Below the pieces are notes generated by a model, which ran no database searches, was not told the DNA's origin, and worked only from the letters and a program-made list of their open reading frames with translations. A DNA stretch of 64,000 bases from Roseiarcus sp963807735 (GTDB lineage: Bacteria; Pseudomonadota; Alphaproteobacteria; Rhizobiales; Beijerinckiaceae), in assembly GCA_963807735.1 (NCBI GenBank), contig CAWEDI010000034.1, positions 44,826 to 108,825 on the forward strand, read 5' to 3'. This document shows, one piece after another, positions 16,686 to 25,895 of this stretch; the stretch's first letter is position 1; the number at the start of each line of letters is the position of its first letter. The translations under genes were made by a program, and so were the position numbers.

Positions 16686-17681
16686 ATGAGCTTCGATTTT
16701 CCCGTCCTCGTCGCGGACATCGGCGGCACCAACGCGCGCTTCGCTCTCAAAGAGCGCGCCGACGCGCCGCTCCCGGAGCCGGTGCATGTCCGCACCGGCG
16801 ACTACCCCGGCCTCGCCGACGCCATCGAGGCGATCCTGCCGAAGCTCGCCGGCCGGCCCCGCGCGGCGATCGCCTGCGGCGCCGGGCCGATCGTCGACGG
16901 CCGGCTGAAGCTCACCAACGCAGACTGGCATATCGACGGGCGCGAGGTCGCCCAACGGCTCAAGCTGACCGGCGGGCTGCTGCTCAACGATTTCGAAGCG
17001 CAGGCGCTGTCGCTGCCGGCGATCCCCGACGGCTGGACGCGCCAGATCGGGCCGGCAGGCTTCGGCGCGCAGGGGCCGCGCGTCATTCTCGGGCCGGGCA
17101 CCGGGCTCGGCGTCGCCGCGCTGATCGAGGCGTCCGGCAAGCATACGCCGGTGTCGTCGGAGTTCTGCCACATGGGGTTCGGGCCGGCGACGCCGGAGGA
17201 ATGGGCGATCTGGCCGCATCTCGAACGCGCGCATGGGCGCATCACCACGGAGAGCGTCACCAACGGCGCCGGCCTCGCTCGCGTCTACCGCGCCCGCCTG
17301 CTCGCCAAGGGCAAGACGCCCGAATTCGACGATCCCGCCGCCGTCACCGCCGCCGCGCTCGCCGATCCCAAGAGCGAAGCGGCCGAGGGGGTCAGGCTCT
17401 ATTGGCGCATCGTCGGCCGGATGGCGGGCGATGTGGCGATCGCCTTCGTCGCCCGCGGCGGCGTGACGCTCGCCGGCGGCGTCTTGCCGCGCATCGTCGA
17501 CCTGCTCGACGAGGCGACGTTCCGCGCCGCGTTCGAAGACAAGGCCCCGGTCGACGCGCTGGCCCGCGCGATCCCGACCCGGCTGGTCACCCGCGCCGAT
17601 TCGGTGCTCGTCGGCATGGCGGCGATCGCCGCGGCGCCGGAACGCTACGCCATAGATTATTCCGGACGGGCGTGGGCTTGA
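16686..17681 (+). CDS. glk: Glucokinase
   Basis: The 331-residue enzyme phosphorylates glucose with ATP in the cytosol. The ATP-binding signature VADIGGTNARFAL lies at residues 8-20, LTNADWHIDG and LLNDFEAQA cover the sugar-binding region, LGPGTGLGVAALI is the second phosphate motif, and SEFCHMGFGP carries the conserved His and Glu. It matches bacterial group A (Glk) glucokinases in length and order. The ATG at 16686 gives the standard N-terminus; upstream sequence in the same frame belongs to the exoprotein relic. It appears to be transcribed alone. Confidence 0.95.
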   Translation: MSFDFPVLVADIGGTNARFALKERADAPLPEPVHVRTGDYPGLADAIEAILPKLAGRPRAAIACGAGPIVDGRLKLTNADWHIDGREVAQRLKLTGGLLLNDFEAQALSLPAIPDGWTRQIGPAGFGAQGPRVILGPGTGLGVAALIEASGKHTPVSSEFCHMGFGPATPEEWAIWPHLERAHGRITTESVTNGAGLARVYRARLLAKGKTPEFDDPAAVTAAALADPKSEAAEGVRLYWRIVGRMAGDVAIAFVARGGVTLAGGVLPRIVDLLDEATFRAAFEDKAPVDALARAIPTRLVTRADSVLVGMAAIAAAPERYAIDYSGRAWA

Positions 17682-17762
17682 GGCGCGGCCGTTAATTAGC
17701 CGTTTTCCTAGTGTGTGCGAAATGCGTAAACATGCTTGGGATAAGCGCCGGGGATTGACGGC

Positions 17763-18209
17763 ATGGTTAGGCTTTCTCTGTTGACGGTCGGCTTGGCGGT
17801 TCTGTGCGGGATCGCGCCGGCGCTCGCCGATCAGGATTGCGGCGCCGATTTGCAGAAGCTGGCGGCGCGCCGCGAGGCGGCGCTGAAGAGCATCAACGAC
17901 CTGGTCGCCGCCGCGCACGGCAAGAAGCTCGACCCGGAGGCGTTCTGCGAGCACTCGCGCCCGCTCAACGCCGCCGAGGACGCGATGCTCGCCTATATGG
18001 TGAAGAACAAGGACTGGTGTCAGATCCCCGACGAGGCGGTCAGTCAGCTCAAGGAATCGCACGCCAAGAGCGTTGCGTTCGGCGGCAAGGCCTGCACGGT
18101 CGCGGTGCAGATCAAGAAAATGAAGGCGCAGGCGGCGCAGGCGGCCCAGCAACAGCAGCAGGCCGGCGGCGCCCCGGCAGTGCAGCCGCTCCCGGCCGGG
18201 CCGCTTTGA
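17763..18209 (+). CDS. Small secreted helical protein of unknown function
   Basis: The 148-residue product has a clear signal peptide (VRLSLLTVGLAVLCGIAPALA, cleavage before DQDC). A mature helical domain with four cysteines follows, ending in a Gln/Ala-rich tail (QAAQQQQQAGG) and a Pro-rich end. The cysteines probably form periplasmic disulfides. It is translationally coupled to ubiA downstream through a TTGA overlap. I do not recognise a named family, although similar short Cys-containing secreted proteins are common in Hyphomicrobiales. Confidence 0.8.
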   Translation: MVRLSLLTVGLAVLCGIAPALADQDCGADLQKLAARREAALKSINDLVAAAHGKKLDPEAFCEHSRPLNAAEDAMLAYMVKNKDWCQIPDEAVSQLKESHAKSVAFGGKACTVAVQIKKMKAQAAQAAQQQQQAGGAPAVQPLPAGPL

Positions 18210-19132
18210 GGCGCGCCGCCGCCGTCCTTCCTGACGCGCGGCCGCAGAGCTGGGCGGTGCGGTTTGCCCCCGACGGGGCTTTGCCGTTTGTGCAATTGGC
18301 GCGCTGGGACCGCCCGATCGGCTGGCAGTTGCTGCTCGCCCCCTGCTGGTGGGCGACGGCTTTGGCCGCTATCGCCGCGGGGCGCCCGCCCCATCTCGCC
18401 CATCTCTTGCTTTTCCTCGTCGGCGCGATCGCGATGCGCGGGGCGGGCTGTACCTACAACGACATTCTCGACCGCGACCTCGACGCCGGCGTCGAGCGGA
18501 CGCGGGGGCGGCCCCTCCCCTCCGGCCGGGTGACGGCGAAGGCGGCGGCGGCGTTCGTAGTTGTCCAGTCGCTCGTCGGGCTCGCGGTGCTGCTGTCGTT
18601 CAATCGCTTCACCATCGGCGTCGGCATGGCCTCGCTGCTGGTGGTGGCGATCTATCCGCTGATGAAGCGGGTGATGTCTTGGCCGCAGGCGGTGCTCGGC
18701 CTCGCCTTCTCCTGGGGTGCGCTGGTCGGCTGGACGGCGACGTTCGGGCGTCTGGATTGGCCGGCGCTCGCGCTCTACTTCGCCGCCTTCACGTGGACGA
18801 TCGGTTACGACACCATCTACGCGCAGCAGGATGCGCGCGACGACGCCATCGTCGGCATCCGTTCGACCGCGCGGCTGTTCGGGGCGCAGGCGCGGCCGGC
18901 CGTGGCGGCCTTCTACGCGGCGACGGCGGCGCTGACCCAGGCGGCGATCCTCGGCGCGGGCGCCGGGGTATGGGCTGAGCTCGGCTGGGCCGCTTTCGTC
19001 GGCCATCTGGCGTGGCAGGTCTTCCGCATCGACGCGACGAGCCCCGCGACGGCGCTGCGGCTGTTCCGCTCCAACCGCGATTCAGGGCTGATCCTGTTCG
19101 CCGGGCTCGCGGCGCAAGCGCTGGCCGGTTAG
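18206..19132 (+). CDS. ubiA: 4-hydroxybenzoate polyprenyltransferase
   Basis: This inner-membrane enzyme attaches the polyprenyl tail to 4-hydroxybenzoate in ubiquinone synthesis. The first Asp-rich motif (NDILDRDLD) lies near residue 85 and the second (DTIYAQQDARDD) near residue 201, with about eight hydrophobic segments. LARWDRPIGWQLLLAPCWW is the typical N-terminal signature. I take the TTG at 18206, which overlaps the previous stop and gives 308 residues, close to the family length. A GTG at 18257 is the alternative. It ends 43 bp before the convergent trpC stop. Confidence 0.92.
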   Translation: MRRAAAVLPDARPQSWAVRFAPDGALPFVQLARWDRPIGWQLLLAPCWWATALAAIAAGRPPHLAHLLLFLVGAIAMRGAGCTYNDILDRDLDAGVERTRGRPLPSGRVTAKAAAAFVVVQSLVGLAVLLSFNRFTIGVGMASLLVVAIYPLMKRVMSWPQAVLGLAFSWGALVGWTATFGRLDWPALALYFAAFTWTIGYDTIYAQQDARDDAIVGIRSTARLFGAQARPAVAAFYAATAALTQAAILGAGAGVWAELGWAAFVGHLAWQVFRIDATSPATALRLFRSNRDSGLILFAGLAAQALAG

Positions 19133-19175
19133 GTCCATCGACGAAGCTGCGCCGCAACCCTCGATTATTCGGTTG

Positions 19176-19976
19176 CTACCGCTCGATGCCGGTCAGCAGC
19201 GTGCGCGTCGCGGCGGTCACGTCCTTTTGCCGCATCAGGGCCTCGCCGACGAGAAAACACTCGATCCCGGACTCGGCGAGACGGCGGCAGTCGCCATGGG
19301 TGAAAATGCCGCTTTCGCCGACCAGCACCCGGTCGGCGGGCACATGCGGCGCCAGCCGCTCGCAGGTGGCGAGCGAGGTCTCGAAGGTCTTCAGATCGCG
19401 ATTGTTGACGCCGATCAGCCGCCCCTCCAGAGTCAAGGCGCGGGCGAGCTCTTTCTCGTCATGCACCTCGATCAGCACGTCGAGGGCGAGGTCGTGCGCC
19501 GTCTTGTTGAGCGTGCGCGCGAGGTCGTCGTCGACCGCCGCCATGATGATGAGGATGCAATCGGCGCCCCAGGCGCGCGCCTCCAGCACCTGATAGGGAT
19601 CGTAAAGGAAATCCTTGCGGATGATCGGCAGTTGCGTGGCGGCCCGCGCCGCCTTCAGATGCTCCGGCGAGCCCTGGAACGAGGGCGCGTCGGTGAGCAC
19701 GGAGAGGCAGGAGGCGCCGCCGGCCTGGTAGGCTTTCGCCAGCGACTTCGGCTCGAAATGCTCGCGGATCAGCCCCTTCGACGGGCTCGCCTTCTTGATT
19801 TCGGCGATCAGGCCGAAGCGGCCCTCCTCGCGCGCCCGCTCCAGCGCCTTCAGGAACCCGCGCGGCGGCGATTGCTCGCGGATCTCGCGCTCCAGCGTGG
19901 CGCGCGGCACGCGGACCTTGGCCTCGGCGATCTCGCGCCGCTTGTAGGCCCCGATCTGAGTGAGGATGTCGCTCAT
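19176..19976 (-). CDS. trpC: Indole-3-glycerol phosphate synthase
   Basis: The 266-residue TIM-barrel enzyme converts CdRP to indole-3-glycerol phosphate in tryptophan synthesis. The signature AEIKKASPSKGLI carries the catalytic Lys, with IIRKDFLYDPYQV, IEVHDEKEL, IGVNNRDLKTF and VGESGIFTHGD following in order. I chose the ATG at 19976 because it begins at the conserved MSDIL and lies seven bases after the trpD stop. It is the last gene of a trpG-trpD-trpC unit. Confidence 0.97.
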   Translation of the reverse strand: MSDILTQIGAYKRREIAEAKVRVPRATLEREIREQSPPRGFLKALERAREEGRFGLIAEIKKASPSKGLIREHFEPKSLAKAYQAGGASCLSVLTDAPSFQGSPEHLKAARAATQLPIIRKDFLYDPYQVLEARAWGADCILIIMAAVDDDLARTLNKTAHDLALDVLIEVHDEKELARALTLEGRLIGVNNRDLKTFETSLATCERLAPHVPADRVLVGESGIFTHGDCRRLAESGIECFLVGEALMRQKDVTAATRTLLTGIER

Positions 19977-19983
19977 CGCCGGC

Positions 19984-20997
19984 TCATGCGTTGGAGACTT
20001 GCACGAGTCTCTCCAAGGTCGCCGCCGCTGCGCCGTCGTCGAGCGCGCGAGCGGCGCGCTCGACGCCCTCGCCAAGGTTGCGCGCCGCGCCGGCCACGAC
20101 CAGGCCGGCGGCGGCGTTGAACAGCGCGATGTCGCGATAGGCGTTGCGTGCGCCGTGAAGCACGCTGCGCAAGGCGGCGGCGTTGAACGCGGGATCGCCG
20201 CCCTTCAACTCGGCCGGCGCGGCGCGCTTGAGGCCGACGTCCTCGGGCGCGACGGTGAAGGCGCGGATTTCGCCGCCCTGCAACTCGACGATCTCGGTCG
20301 GCGCGGTCGTCGTGATTTCGTCGAGCCCATCGCCGCCGTGGCACAGCCAGACCCGCTCGGAGCCGTGGTTGCGCAGCACGCGCGCCATCGGCTCCAGCCA
20401 AGCGGCGGAGAACACGCCAATCACCTGACGCTTGACCCCGGCCGGATTGGACAGCGGCCCCAGCAGGTTGAAGATCGTGCGGGTGCAGAGCTCCACCCGC
20501 GCCGCGCCGACGTGCCGCATCGCGGCGTGATGCGTGGTCGCCATCATGAAGCCGATGCCGGCTTGATCGATGCAACGCTCCACGCCCTCGGGGGGCAGCC
20601 CGATCTTGACGCCGAGCGCCGTCAACGCGTCGGAGGAGCCGGATTTCGACGAGGCGGCGCGGTTGCCGTGCTTGGCGACCGGGGTTCCGCAGGCGGCGAC
20701 GATCAACGCGGCGAGCGTCGAGACATTGTAGGAGCCGGCGCCGTCGCCCCCGGTGCCGACGATGTCGACCGCGCCCGCCGGCGCCTCGACGCGCAGCATC
20801 CGCGCGCGCATCGCCGCAACCGCGCCGGTGATCTCCTCGACGCCCTCGCCACGCACGCGCAGCGCCATCAGGAACCCACCGATCTGCGCCGGCGTCACGT
20901 CGCCGGACAGCATCGCCTCGAACGCGTCGAATGCCTCGGCTCGGCTCAGTTCGGCGCCGGCGGCGACTTTGGCGATGAGCGGTTTGAAGGCTTCCAT
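19984..20997 (-). CDS. trpD: Anthranilate phosphoribosyltransferase
   Basis: The 337-residue enzyme transfers the phosphoribosyl group of PRPP to anthranilate. The PRPP loop VDIVGTGGDGAGSYNVST lies near residue 80, KHGNRAASSKSGSSD near 108, and the magnesium-site Asp-Glu pair is in the GGDGLDEI region. It sits between trpG (five-base gap) and trpC (seven-base gap), so the three genes form one tight operon. trpE is not in the window. No attenuator or leader peptide was recognised. Confidence 0.97.
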   Translation of the reverse strand: MEAFKPLIAKVAAGAELSRAEAFDAFEAMLSGDVTPAQIGGFLMALRVRGEGVEEITGAVAAMRARMLRVEAPAGAVDIVGTGGDGAGSYNVSTLAALIVAACGTPVAKHGNRAASSKSGSSDALTALGVKIGLPPEGVERCIDQAGIGFMMATTHHAAMRHVGAARVELCTRTIFNLLGPLSNPAGVKRQVIGVFSAAWLEPMARVLRNHGSERVWLCHGGDGLDEITTTAPTEIVELQGGEIRAFTVAPEDVGLKRAAPAELKGGDPAFNAAALRSVLHGARNAYRDIALFNAAAGLVVAGAARNLGEGVERAARALDDGAAAATLERLVQVSNA

Positions 20998-21002
20998 CGG
21001 GG

Positions 21003-21587
21003 TCAGTTCGCGCGCGGGCGGCGCGCGAGATCCAGAAAATTCCCGAGGATCGTCTTGCCGTGTTCGCTGGCGATGCTTTCGGGGTGGAACTGCACGCCGT
21101 GGACGTTGAGCCGGCGGTGCGACACCGCCATGATGAGTCCGTCGCTGTCGGCCGTCACTTCGAGATCGTCCGGCGCCGTGGCCCGCTCGACGATGAGGCT
21201 GTGATAGCGCGTCGCCTGGAACGGCCCGTTGACGCCGCGAAACAGCGCGCGTCCGTTATGGCTCACGGTGGACACCTTGCCGTGCATCGGCAACGGGGCG
21301 CGGACGACCTTGCCGCCGAATACCTGGCCGATCGTCTGATGGCCCAGGCAGACGCCGAGGATCGGCGTCGTCTCGGCGGCGGCTTGCACGAGTTTGAGGC
21401 AAATGCCGGCTTCGTTGGGCGTGCAGGGGCCGGGCGACAGCACGATCGCGTCGGGCGCCTCGGCCAGTGTGTCTTCGACGCTGCGCGCATCGTTGCGCCA
21501 GACGCTGACGTCCGCGCCCAGTTCGCCGAGGAAATGGACGAGGTTGAACGTGAAACTATCGTAGTTGTCGATCAGCGTGACGCGCAT
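21003..21587 (-). CDS. trpG: Anthranilate synthase component II (glutamine amidotransferase)
   Basis: The 194-residue subunit releases ammonia from glutamine for the TrpE subunit. The class I amidotransferase triad is visible: Cys in GVCLGHQTIG near residue 79, and His and Glu in VQFHPESIAS near residue 171. The start MRVTLIDNYDSFTFN is the standard one, and the extra upstream codons of the open frame are not conserved. It could also serve 4-amino-4-deoxychorismate synthase (PabA), but its place before trpD and trpC favours tryptophan synthesis. Confidence 0.95.
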   Translation of the reverse strand: MRVTLIDNYDSFTFNLVHFLGELGADVSVWRNDARSVEDTLAEAPDAIVLSPGPCTPNEAGICLKLVQAAAETTPILGVCLGHQTIGQVFGGKVVRAPLPMHGKVSTVSHNGRALFRGVNGPFQATRYHSLIVERATAPDDLEVTADSDGLIMAVSHRRLNVHGVQFHPESIASEHGKTILGNFLDLARRPRAN

Positions 21588-21659
21588 GAGGCCCTCTATG
21601 CCTGTTTTCCATGGGCCGAGCGAGGGCGTCAAGCAAGAGGCGGGCGACGGGCGAGCGCG

Positions 21660-21941
21660 TCATTGGCTTTCTCGTCGCGTGAAGAGCCGCTCGAAAGCGT
21701 CGCGCGCCGGCGCAAACCCTTCTTCGAGCAGATGGACGGACTTGCGCGGTTTCGTCGGATCGCTGATGAAACCCTTTTCGTGCAGACGATCCGTCGCGGC
21801 CCAGGGCAACGATTTCCAGGCGCCGCCCGCCGTGGCTTCGTTGTAGTAAAGGATCGCCAGAACAGCGTCGTCGAGCAAGTCGGGATCGACCCGCTCGAAG
21901 GGTTCGAGCGGCTTGTCGACGGGTTTCTTCGCCTGCGCCAT
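21660..21941 (-). CDS. DUF6429-type small protein
   Basis: The 93-residue product matches the pattern of DUF6429 proteins: a short DD.VLAILYYNEA opening, then AWKSLPWAATDRLHEKGFI, DPTKPRKSVHLLEEG and a final helix ending ERLFTRR. Members are small cytosolic proteins of unknown role. It may be co-transcribed with the AIM24-like gene upstream (10-bp gap). No catalytic residues are evident. Confidence 0.75.
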   Translation of the reverse strand: MAQAKKPVDKPLEPFERVDPDLLDDAVLAILYYNEATAGGAWKSLPWAATDRLHEKGFISDPTKPRKSVHLLEEGFAPARDAFERLFTRRESQ

Positions 21942-21951
21942 CGCATGCCCC

Positions 21952-22737
21952 TCACGTCTGATCGTTGCTGTTTCCGCCCAACAGCCCGCCGAGAATTCCC
22001 CCCGCCACCCCCAACGCCGAGGCGGCGGCGACGCCGCCCGCCGTCGAGTTCGCGCCGGTATCGCCGCCGCGCGGCAGATAGCGCGCGATCTCCTCGGCGA
22101 GGTTGAGGATCGGCATGCTTTGCAGCCAGACGTGACCCGGCCCGGTCAGGGTCGCCAGGTACAGCCCCTCGCCGCCGAACAGGATGTTCTTGAAGCCGCG
22201 CACCATCTGGATGTCGAACGTGACGCTGGGCTCGAATACGCCGACGTGGCCGGCGTGGACCAGCAGGCGCTCGCCGGGGCTAAGGTCGCGCTCGACCAAT
22301 TCGCCGGACAGGTCGAGCCAGACGACGCCGGGGCCGGTGACCTTTTGCAGGATGAAGCCCTCGCCGCCGAAGAAGCCGGAGCCGATCCGCCGCTGCCAGG
22401 CAAGCTCCAGCGTGATCGACTTCTCCGCGACCAGGAATGTCTCCTTGCGGCAGATCAGCGACTGGCCAGGATGCAGCAGCGCCGGGACGATCGTGCCGGG
22501 AAAGCGCGGCGCGAAGGCGACGTGGCCGGCGCCCTGCGCGATGAAGTCGGTGATGAAGAACGAGCCGCCGCCGAAGCTGCGCTTCAATCCGGCGAGAAAG
22601 CCGCCGCCGGTATGGGTGTCCATCGACACCGCGTCGTTCATCCAACACATCGTGTTCGTCTGGCTGTAGACCGTCTCGCCCGGCGAGAGGTCGATCGCCA
22701 CGGTCTGCATGATGTTGCCGTTGATTTGGTAGCGCAT
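21952..22737 (-). CDS. AIM24 / TIGR00266-family protein
   Basis: The 261-residue product consists mostly of beta strands in three similar units with the repeated F.G.EG..L...TGPG.VWL pattern (FFGGEGFILQKVTGPGVVWL, LFGGEGLYLATLTGPGHVWL), as in AIM24/TIGR00266 proteins. These form trimeric beta-barrel-like folds of unknown bacterial role, and the yeast relative is mitochondrial. The C-terminus is Gly/Ala-rich and hydrophobic (ASALGVAGGILGGLLGG), a possible membrane anchor. The start at 22737 (MRYQINGNIMQTVAI) is conserved. It lies eight bases after the oxygenase stop, so it is likely in the same operon. Confidence 0.9.
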   Translation of the reverse strand: MRYQINGNIMQTVAIDLSPGETVYSQTNTMCWMNDAVSMDTHTGGGFLAGLKRSFGGGSFFITDFIAQGAGHVAFAPRFPGTIVPALLHPGQSLICRKETFLVAEKSITLELAWQRRIGSGFFGGEGFILQKVTGPGVVWLDLSGELVERDLSPGERLLVHAGHVGVFEPSVTFDIQMVRGFKNILFGGEGLYLATLTGPGHVWLQSMPILNLAEEIARYLPRGGDTGANSTAGGVAAASALGVAGGILGGLLGGNSNDQT

Positions 22738-22745
22738 GAAGGGCC

Positions 22746-23699
22746 TCAGCTCGTCGTCGACTGGAACTTGCTCATCAAATAAGGTCCGGAGCGCACCGGC
22801 GCGTATTTTGGCGCTTCGCCCGGCGCCAGCGACTCGATTACCGCCGACCAGTTCGGTTGGTGGAAGAAGGCGAGCGATTGCCGGCGCTGTGCGCCGCCGT
22901 CGTCGGGGATGACGACGCGATGCAGGGTCGAGACCCAGCGGTCGTTGGTCCAGCGCGCCATCAGGTCGCCGATGTTGACGACGAACGCGCCCGGTATCGG
23001 CGCGATTTCGCGCCATCGGCCCTCGGGTGAGAGGATCTCCAGGCCGCGCGAGCCGGCTTGCGGCAGCAGGATTGTGAGCGAGCCGTAGTCGGTATGCGCG
23101 CCGGCGCGGATTTGGCCCGGCGCCGGCGCGTGATCGAGCGCCGGATAGTTGAGCGCCCTGAGCGCGCTGATCGGTGCGTCGAGGAACGGCGCGAAGAATT
23201 CCTCGGGCAGGCGCAGCGCGACGGCGAAGACGCGCATGACCCGGGCGGCGAGGTCCTCCATCGCGCGATAATAGGCGAGCCACGCCGCCTTGAAGCCGGC
23301 GGGCTGCTCGGGCCAGATCGTCGGCGCGTAGCAGAACGCAAGCGCCTCTGGATCGTCGAGGCCGGATGGAGCGGCTTCGGGGCCGCCGTTGAAGCTCTCT
23401 TTCAGGTCGGGCGGCGAGTCGAGGCCTCTGGAGCGCGCCAGCGCTTCGGCGAGCGGGGGCAAATAGCCGTAGGGATAGCCGGGCGACGGCGCCTTGGCGC
23501 GGAACTTGACCGCCGTCGGCAGAGCGAAGAACGCTTCGGCCTGCCGCCACAGGGCGGTGATGGTCGCCTCGGGGACTCCGGGATTGACGAGGTTCAGGAA
23601 GCCGGTCGCCCGGCAGATCGCGTCGACTTCGTCGCCGATCGCGCGGCGGCCGGCCGCCGATGCGGACTCGAATCGGGCAAGATCGAGCGCGGGGAACAT
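22746..23699 (-). CDS. 2-oxoglutarate/Fe(II)-dependent oxygenase, isopenicillin-N-synthase-like
   Basis: The 317-residue enzyme belongs to the IPNS-like 2OG-Fe(II) oxygenases. The iron ligands are HTDYGSLT (His and Asp, near residue 201) and the later TLHRVV His near 260, with the 2OG-binding Arg in RQSLAFFHQPNW. The N-terminal DIOX_N region is also present (GFLNLVNPGVPE ... AEAFFALP). I use the ATG at 23699 (MFPALDLARF), which follows the cupin gene by 13 bp; an ATG at 23744 would overlap it. The substrate is unknown. The cupin upstream may act in the same pathway. Confidence 0.9.
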   Translation of the reverse strand: MFPALDLARFESASAAGRRAIGDEVDAICRATGFLNLVNPGVPEATITALWRQAEAFFALPTAVKFRAKAPSPGYPYGYLPPLAEALARSRGLDSPPDLKESFNGGPEAAPSGLDDPEALAFCYAPTIWPEQPAGFKAAWLAYYRAMEDLAARVMRVFAVALRLPEEFFAPFLDAPISALRALNYPALDHAPAPGQIRAGAHTDYGSLTILLPQAGSRGLEILSPEGRWREIAPIPGAFVVNIGDLMARWTNDRWVSTLHRVVIPDDGGAQRRQSLAFFHQPNWSAVIESLAPGEAPKYAPVRSGPYLMSKFQSTTS

Positions 23700-23712
23700 G
23701 CGGCGCAGTTTA

Positions 23713-24105
23713 TCAGGTCGAAAAGCGATAGACGACGTCGGCAAATCGGTCGGTCGGGAACACGTAGAAGATTTTCAGCGTCCGGTCCGAATCGTTGCGC
23801 AACGAATGCTCCGCGTCGCCGGGGATATAGGCCGTCATGCCGACGCCGACAGCCGTCGTCACGCCGTCGACCGTCAGCAAACCCGCGCCCTCGTGGATGA
23901 AGTAAATCTCGGCCTGCGCGTGCCGGTGCGGCGCGAGCGTTCCATCGGGGGCGAGCTCCATGAGGCCAGCGCTCAGGCCACGCGTCGGGGCGATGTCGCC
24001 GCTCAGCAGGGTGAACCACGACGCCTCGCCGCGCTCCGGCCGATCAAAGCGCTCGCGGCGCCGGTCCGCCTGACTGACGACGACCGCTTTTGCATCCTCG
24101 CTCAT
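23713..24105 (-). CDS. Cupin-domain protein
   Basis: The 130-residue product is a single cupin barrel. Cupin motif 1 is HRHAQAEIYFIHEGAG near residue 62, with three potential metal ligands (two His and one Glu), and motif 2 is YIPGDAEHSLRND with the fourth ligand His. Such proteins range from isomerases and dioxygenases to sensor proteins, so no reaction is assigned. I use the ATG at 24105 (MSEDAKAVV); the longer reading adds ten unconserved residues. It leads a three-gene minus-strand unit with the 2OG oxygenase and the AIM24-like gene. Confidence 0.85.
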   Translation of the reverse strand: MSEDAKAVVVSQADRRRERFDRPERGEASWFTLLSGDIAPTRGLSAGLMELAPDGTLAPHRHAQAEIYFIHEGAGLLTVDGVTTAVGVGMTAYIPGDAEHSLRNDSDRTLKIFYVFPTDRFADVVYRFST

Positions 24106-24394
24106 CGCGCCTCCGCGCATCGCCAAGCCCGCCATATAGGTTGAGGAACGCGTTCGGGATAGCGGGCTCTTTATCGCGGACGGCGACGGGGAGAAACGCG
24201 GAAGCGCCGGTGGGCAAAACTCTCACCCAGAAACTCATCAACGCGGCGCCGACCTTCGAGTGAAATGCGCGAAGGCGTCGTCGCCGTCATGGCGCGCGCG
24301 TAGAGACGGCGGTGCGAATTTCTTAACTTACGTTGCGTAAAAGTTGCCGCAACTCCGATAACTTTAGGCATGTGAACCACAGGCGACGAAACCG

Positions 24395-24976
24395 ATGTTC
24401 GCAACTCGAAGTTTTGTCGTCCTGGCGGCGCTGACCTGCCTCGGCGCTCCCGCCAAGTCTGAATCATCCGCCGATCTTGATTACGCGGCGATCGGTCCGC
24501 ACGATCCCGTACTCGCCCCGCGCTTCAAAATGCAAATCGCCGGCGCGCGTATCGGCTGGCGCATCGACGACATTCGCTTGGCGTTTCGCGCCGCGGCGCA
24601 GGACGGCCTGCCGGTCGTGATCGCGACTGAAGGCGACGACGGCGGCCTGTTCGCCAACGTGCTGCGCTGCCCGACGTTCAACACGCTCGCCGGACAAGCG
24701 CATTTCGTGCTCATCCCGCTGCCGATCACCGATGAGCACAGCGACGCCGGCCGGCTCGTCTACGCCCTGCACATCGACCCGACCTTCAACTCGACGATCG
24801 CCGTGCTCGACACCGGCGGCCGGCAGGTCAACGAAATCCTGCGGATCAAAGGCTATCTCGACGAGCCGGCGCTGCTGCTGAAGCTGGCGGAAGCCGGGCT
24901 GACGACCAACCGCAACCCGCTGCCGCTCGACCAAGTCGCGCTCGGCGACCGACCGCCGCGCGACTGCTCCCCGTAA
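24395..24976 (+). CDS. Secreted protein of unknown function
   Basis: The 193-residue product has a Sec signal peptide (MFATRSFVVLAALTCLGAPA, cleavage around AKSES). The mature part has two cysteines and no recognised domain. It contains alternating strand-helix elements (DGLPVVIATEGDDGG, HFVLIPLPITDEHSDAG, STIAVLDTGGRQVNEIL). It stands alone and runs into the convergent DUF2189 gene with 13 bp between stops. Nothing in the sequence suggests a specific role. Confidence 0.75.
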   Translation: MFATRSFVVLAALTCLGAPAKSESSADLDYAAIGPHDPVLAPRFKMQIAGARIGWRIDDIRLAFRAAAQDGLPVVIATEGDDGGLFANVLRCPTFNTLAGQAHFVLIPLPITDEHSDAGRLVYALHIDPTFNSTIAVLDTGGRQVNEILRIKGYLDEPALLLKLAEAGLTTNRNPLPLDQVALGDRPPRDCSP

Positions 24977-24989
24977 GCCCTGCTGCGCT

Positions 24990-25895
24990 TTACGCGTCCT
25001 CGCGCTGCGGCAGCGGGAAAATCACGGAATGCGGCGTCGAGTAGTAGCGCGCTGGCCGCTTTGCGACATTCGGCCACGCCGGATGCTGTTCGTGAGCGGG
25101 GTCGCGCTGGATGGCTCGGCGGTAGAACCGCCACGTCGCGTGTCCCAGCACCGGCATCACCACCGCCAGTCCCACGAACAGCGGCAGCGCGCCGAGGATC
25201 AGCAATCCCGCGACGATCGCGCCCCAGGTCGCCACCGCCAGCGGATTTATCGCACTAAACCGCAGCGACGCCGCCACCGCCGGCACGAGTCCGACATCGC
25301 GGTCGAGCATCAGTGGGAACGAGATGACGGAGATGCACAGCACGAAGGCCGCGAACAGAAAGCCGATCCCGCCGCCCAGGCCGATCAGCAGCCAACCGCG
25401 CTCGCTGGTCAGGACGTCATTCAGGAACGCGTACGCCGACGTAGGCGCGTCGGCGCCGTAGAGCCAGACATAGAGCGCTTGCGCGGTCGCGATCCAGGCC
25501 GCGAAGATCGCCACCAGCGCCAGCCCAAGGCAAGCGAGCGACGGCAACGCCGGCGAATTGGCGACGACGAACGCGTCGGAGCGGCTGACGCTCAGTCCGA
25601 GTTCGCGCCGGCGGCTCAATTCATAAAGCCCGATCGCCATGAACGGGCCGACCAGCGCAAAGCCCGCCGCTAGCGGAAACACCAGTTGGAGAGCGCCGCC
25701 GAACGAGCTCAAGGCGGTCAACACGATTCCCGCCGCCACGTAGAATATGGCAAGGAAAATGAGGTGCGTCGGCATCGCCTGGAAGTCCTCGAACCCTTCA
25801 GCGAGCGCCCCGAAGGCGTCCGAGACGCCTATCTTCCGGATCCCCAGGGGCGCGTCCCGCGCGTCGGGCCCAAAGTAGACATGGATCGCGATCAT
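24990..25895 (-). CDS. DUF2189 integral membrane protein
   Basis: The 301-residue protein has about six membrane segments and begins with the DUF2189 signature (IRKIGVSDAFGALAEGFEDF). An internal LSRRRELGLSVSRSDAF loop follows, and ISFPLMLDRDVGLVPAVAAS comes later. DUF2189 is frequent in Alphaproteobacteria and its function is not known. I chose the ATG at 25895 because it gives a typical length; upstream codons in frame show no conservation. It is divergent from moaC with 230 bp between the starts, in which I see no clear promoter. Confidence 0.88.
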   Translation of the reverse strand: MIAIHVYFGPDARDAPLGIRKIGVSDAFGALAEGFEDFQAMPTHLIFLAIFYVAAGIVLTALSSFGGALQLVFPLAAGFALVGPFMAIGLYELSRRRELGLSVSRSDAFVVANSPALPSLACLGLALVAIFAAWIATAQALYVWLYGADAPTSAYAFLNDVLTSERGWLLIGLGGGIGFLFAAFVLCISVISFPLMLDRDVGLVPAVAASLRFSAINPLAVATWGAIVAGLLILGALPLFVGLAVVMPVLGHATWRFYRRAIQRDPAHEQHPAWPNVAKRPARYYSTPHSVIFPLPQREDA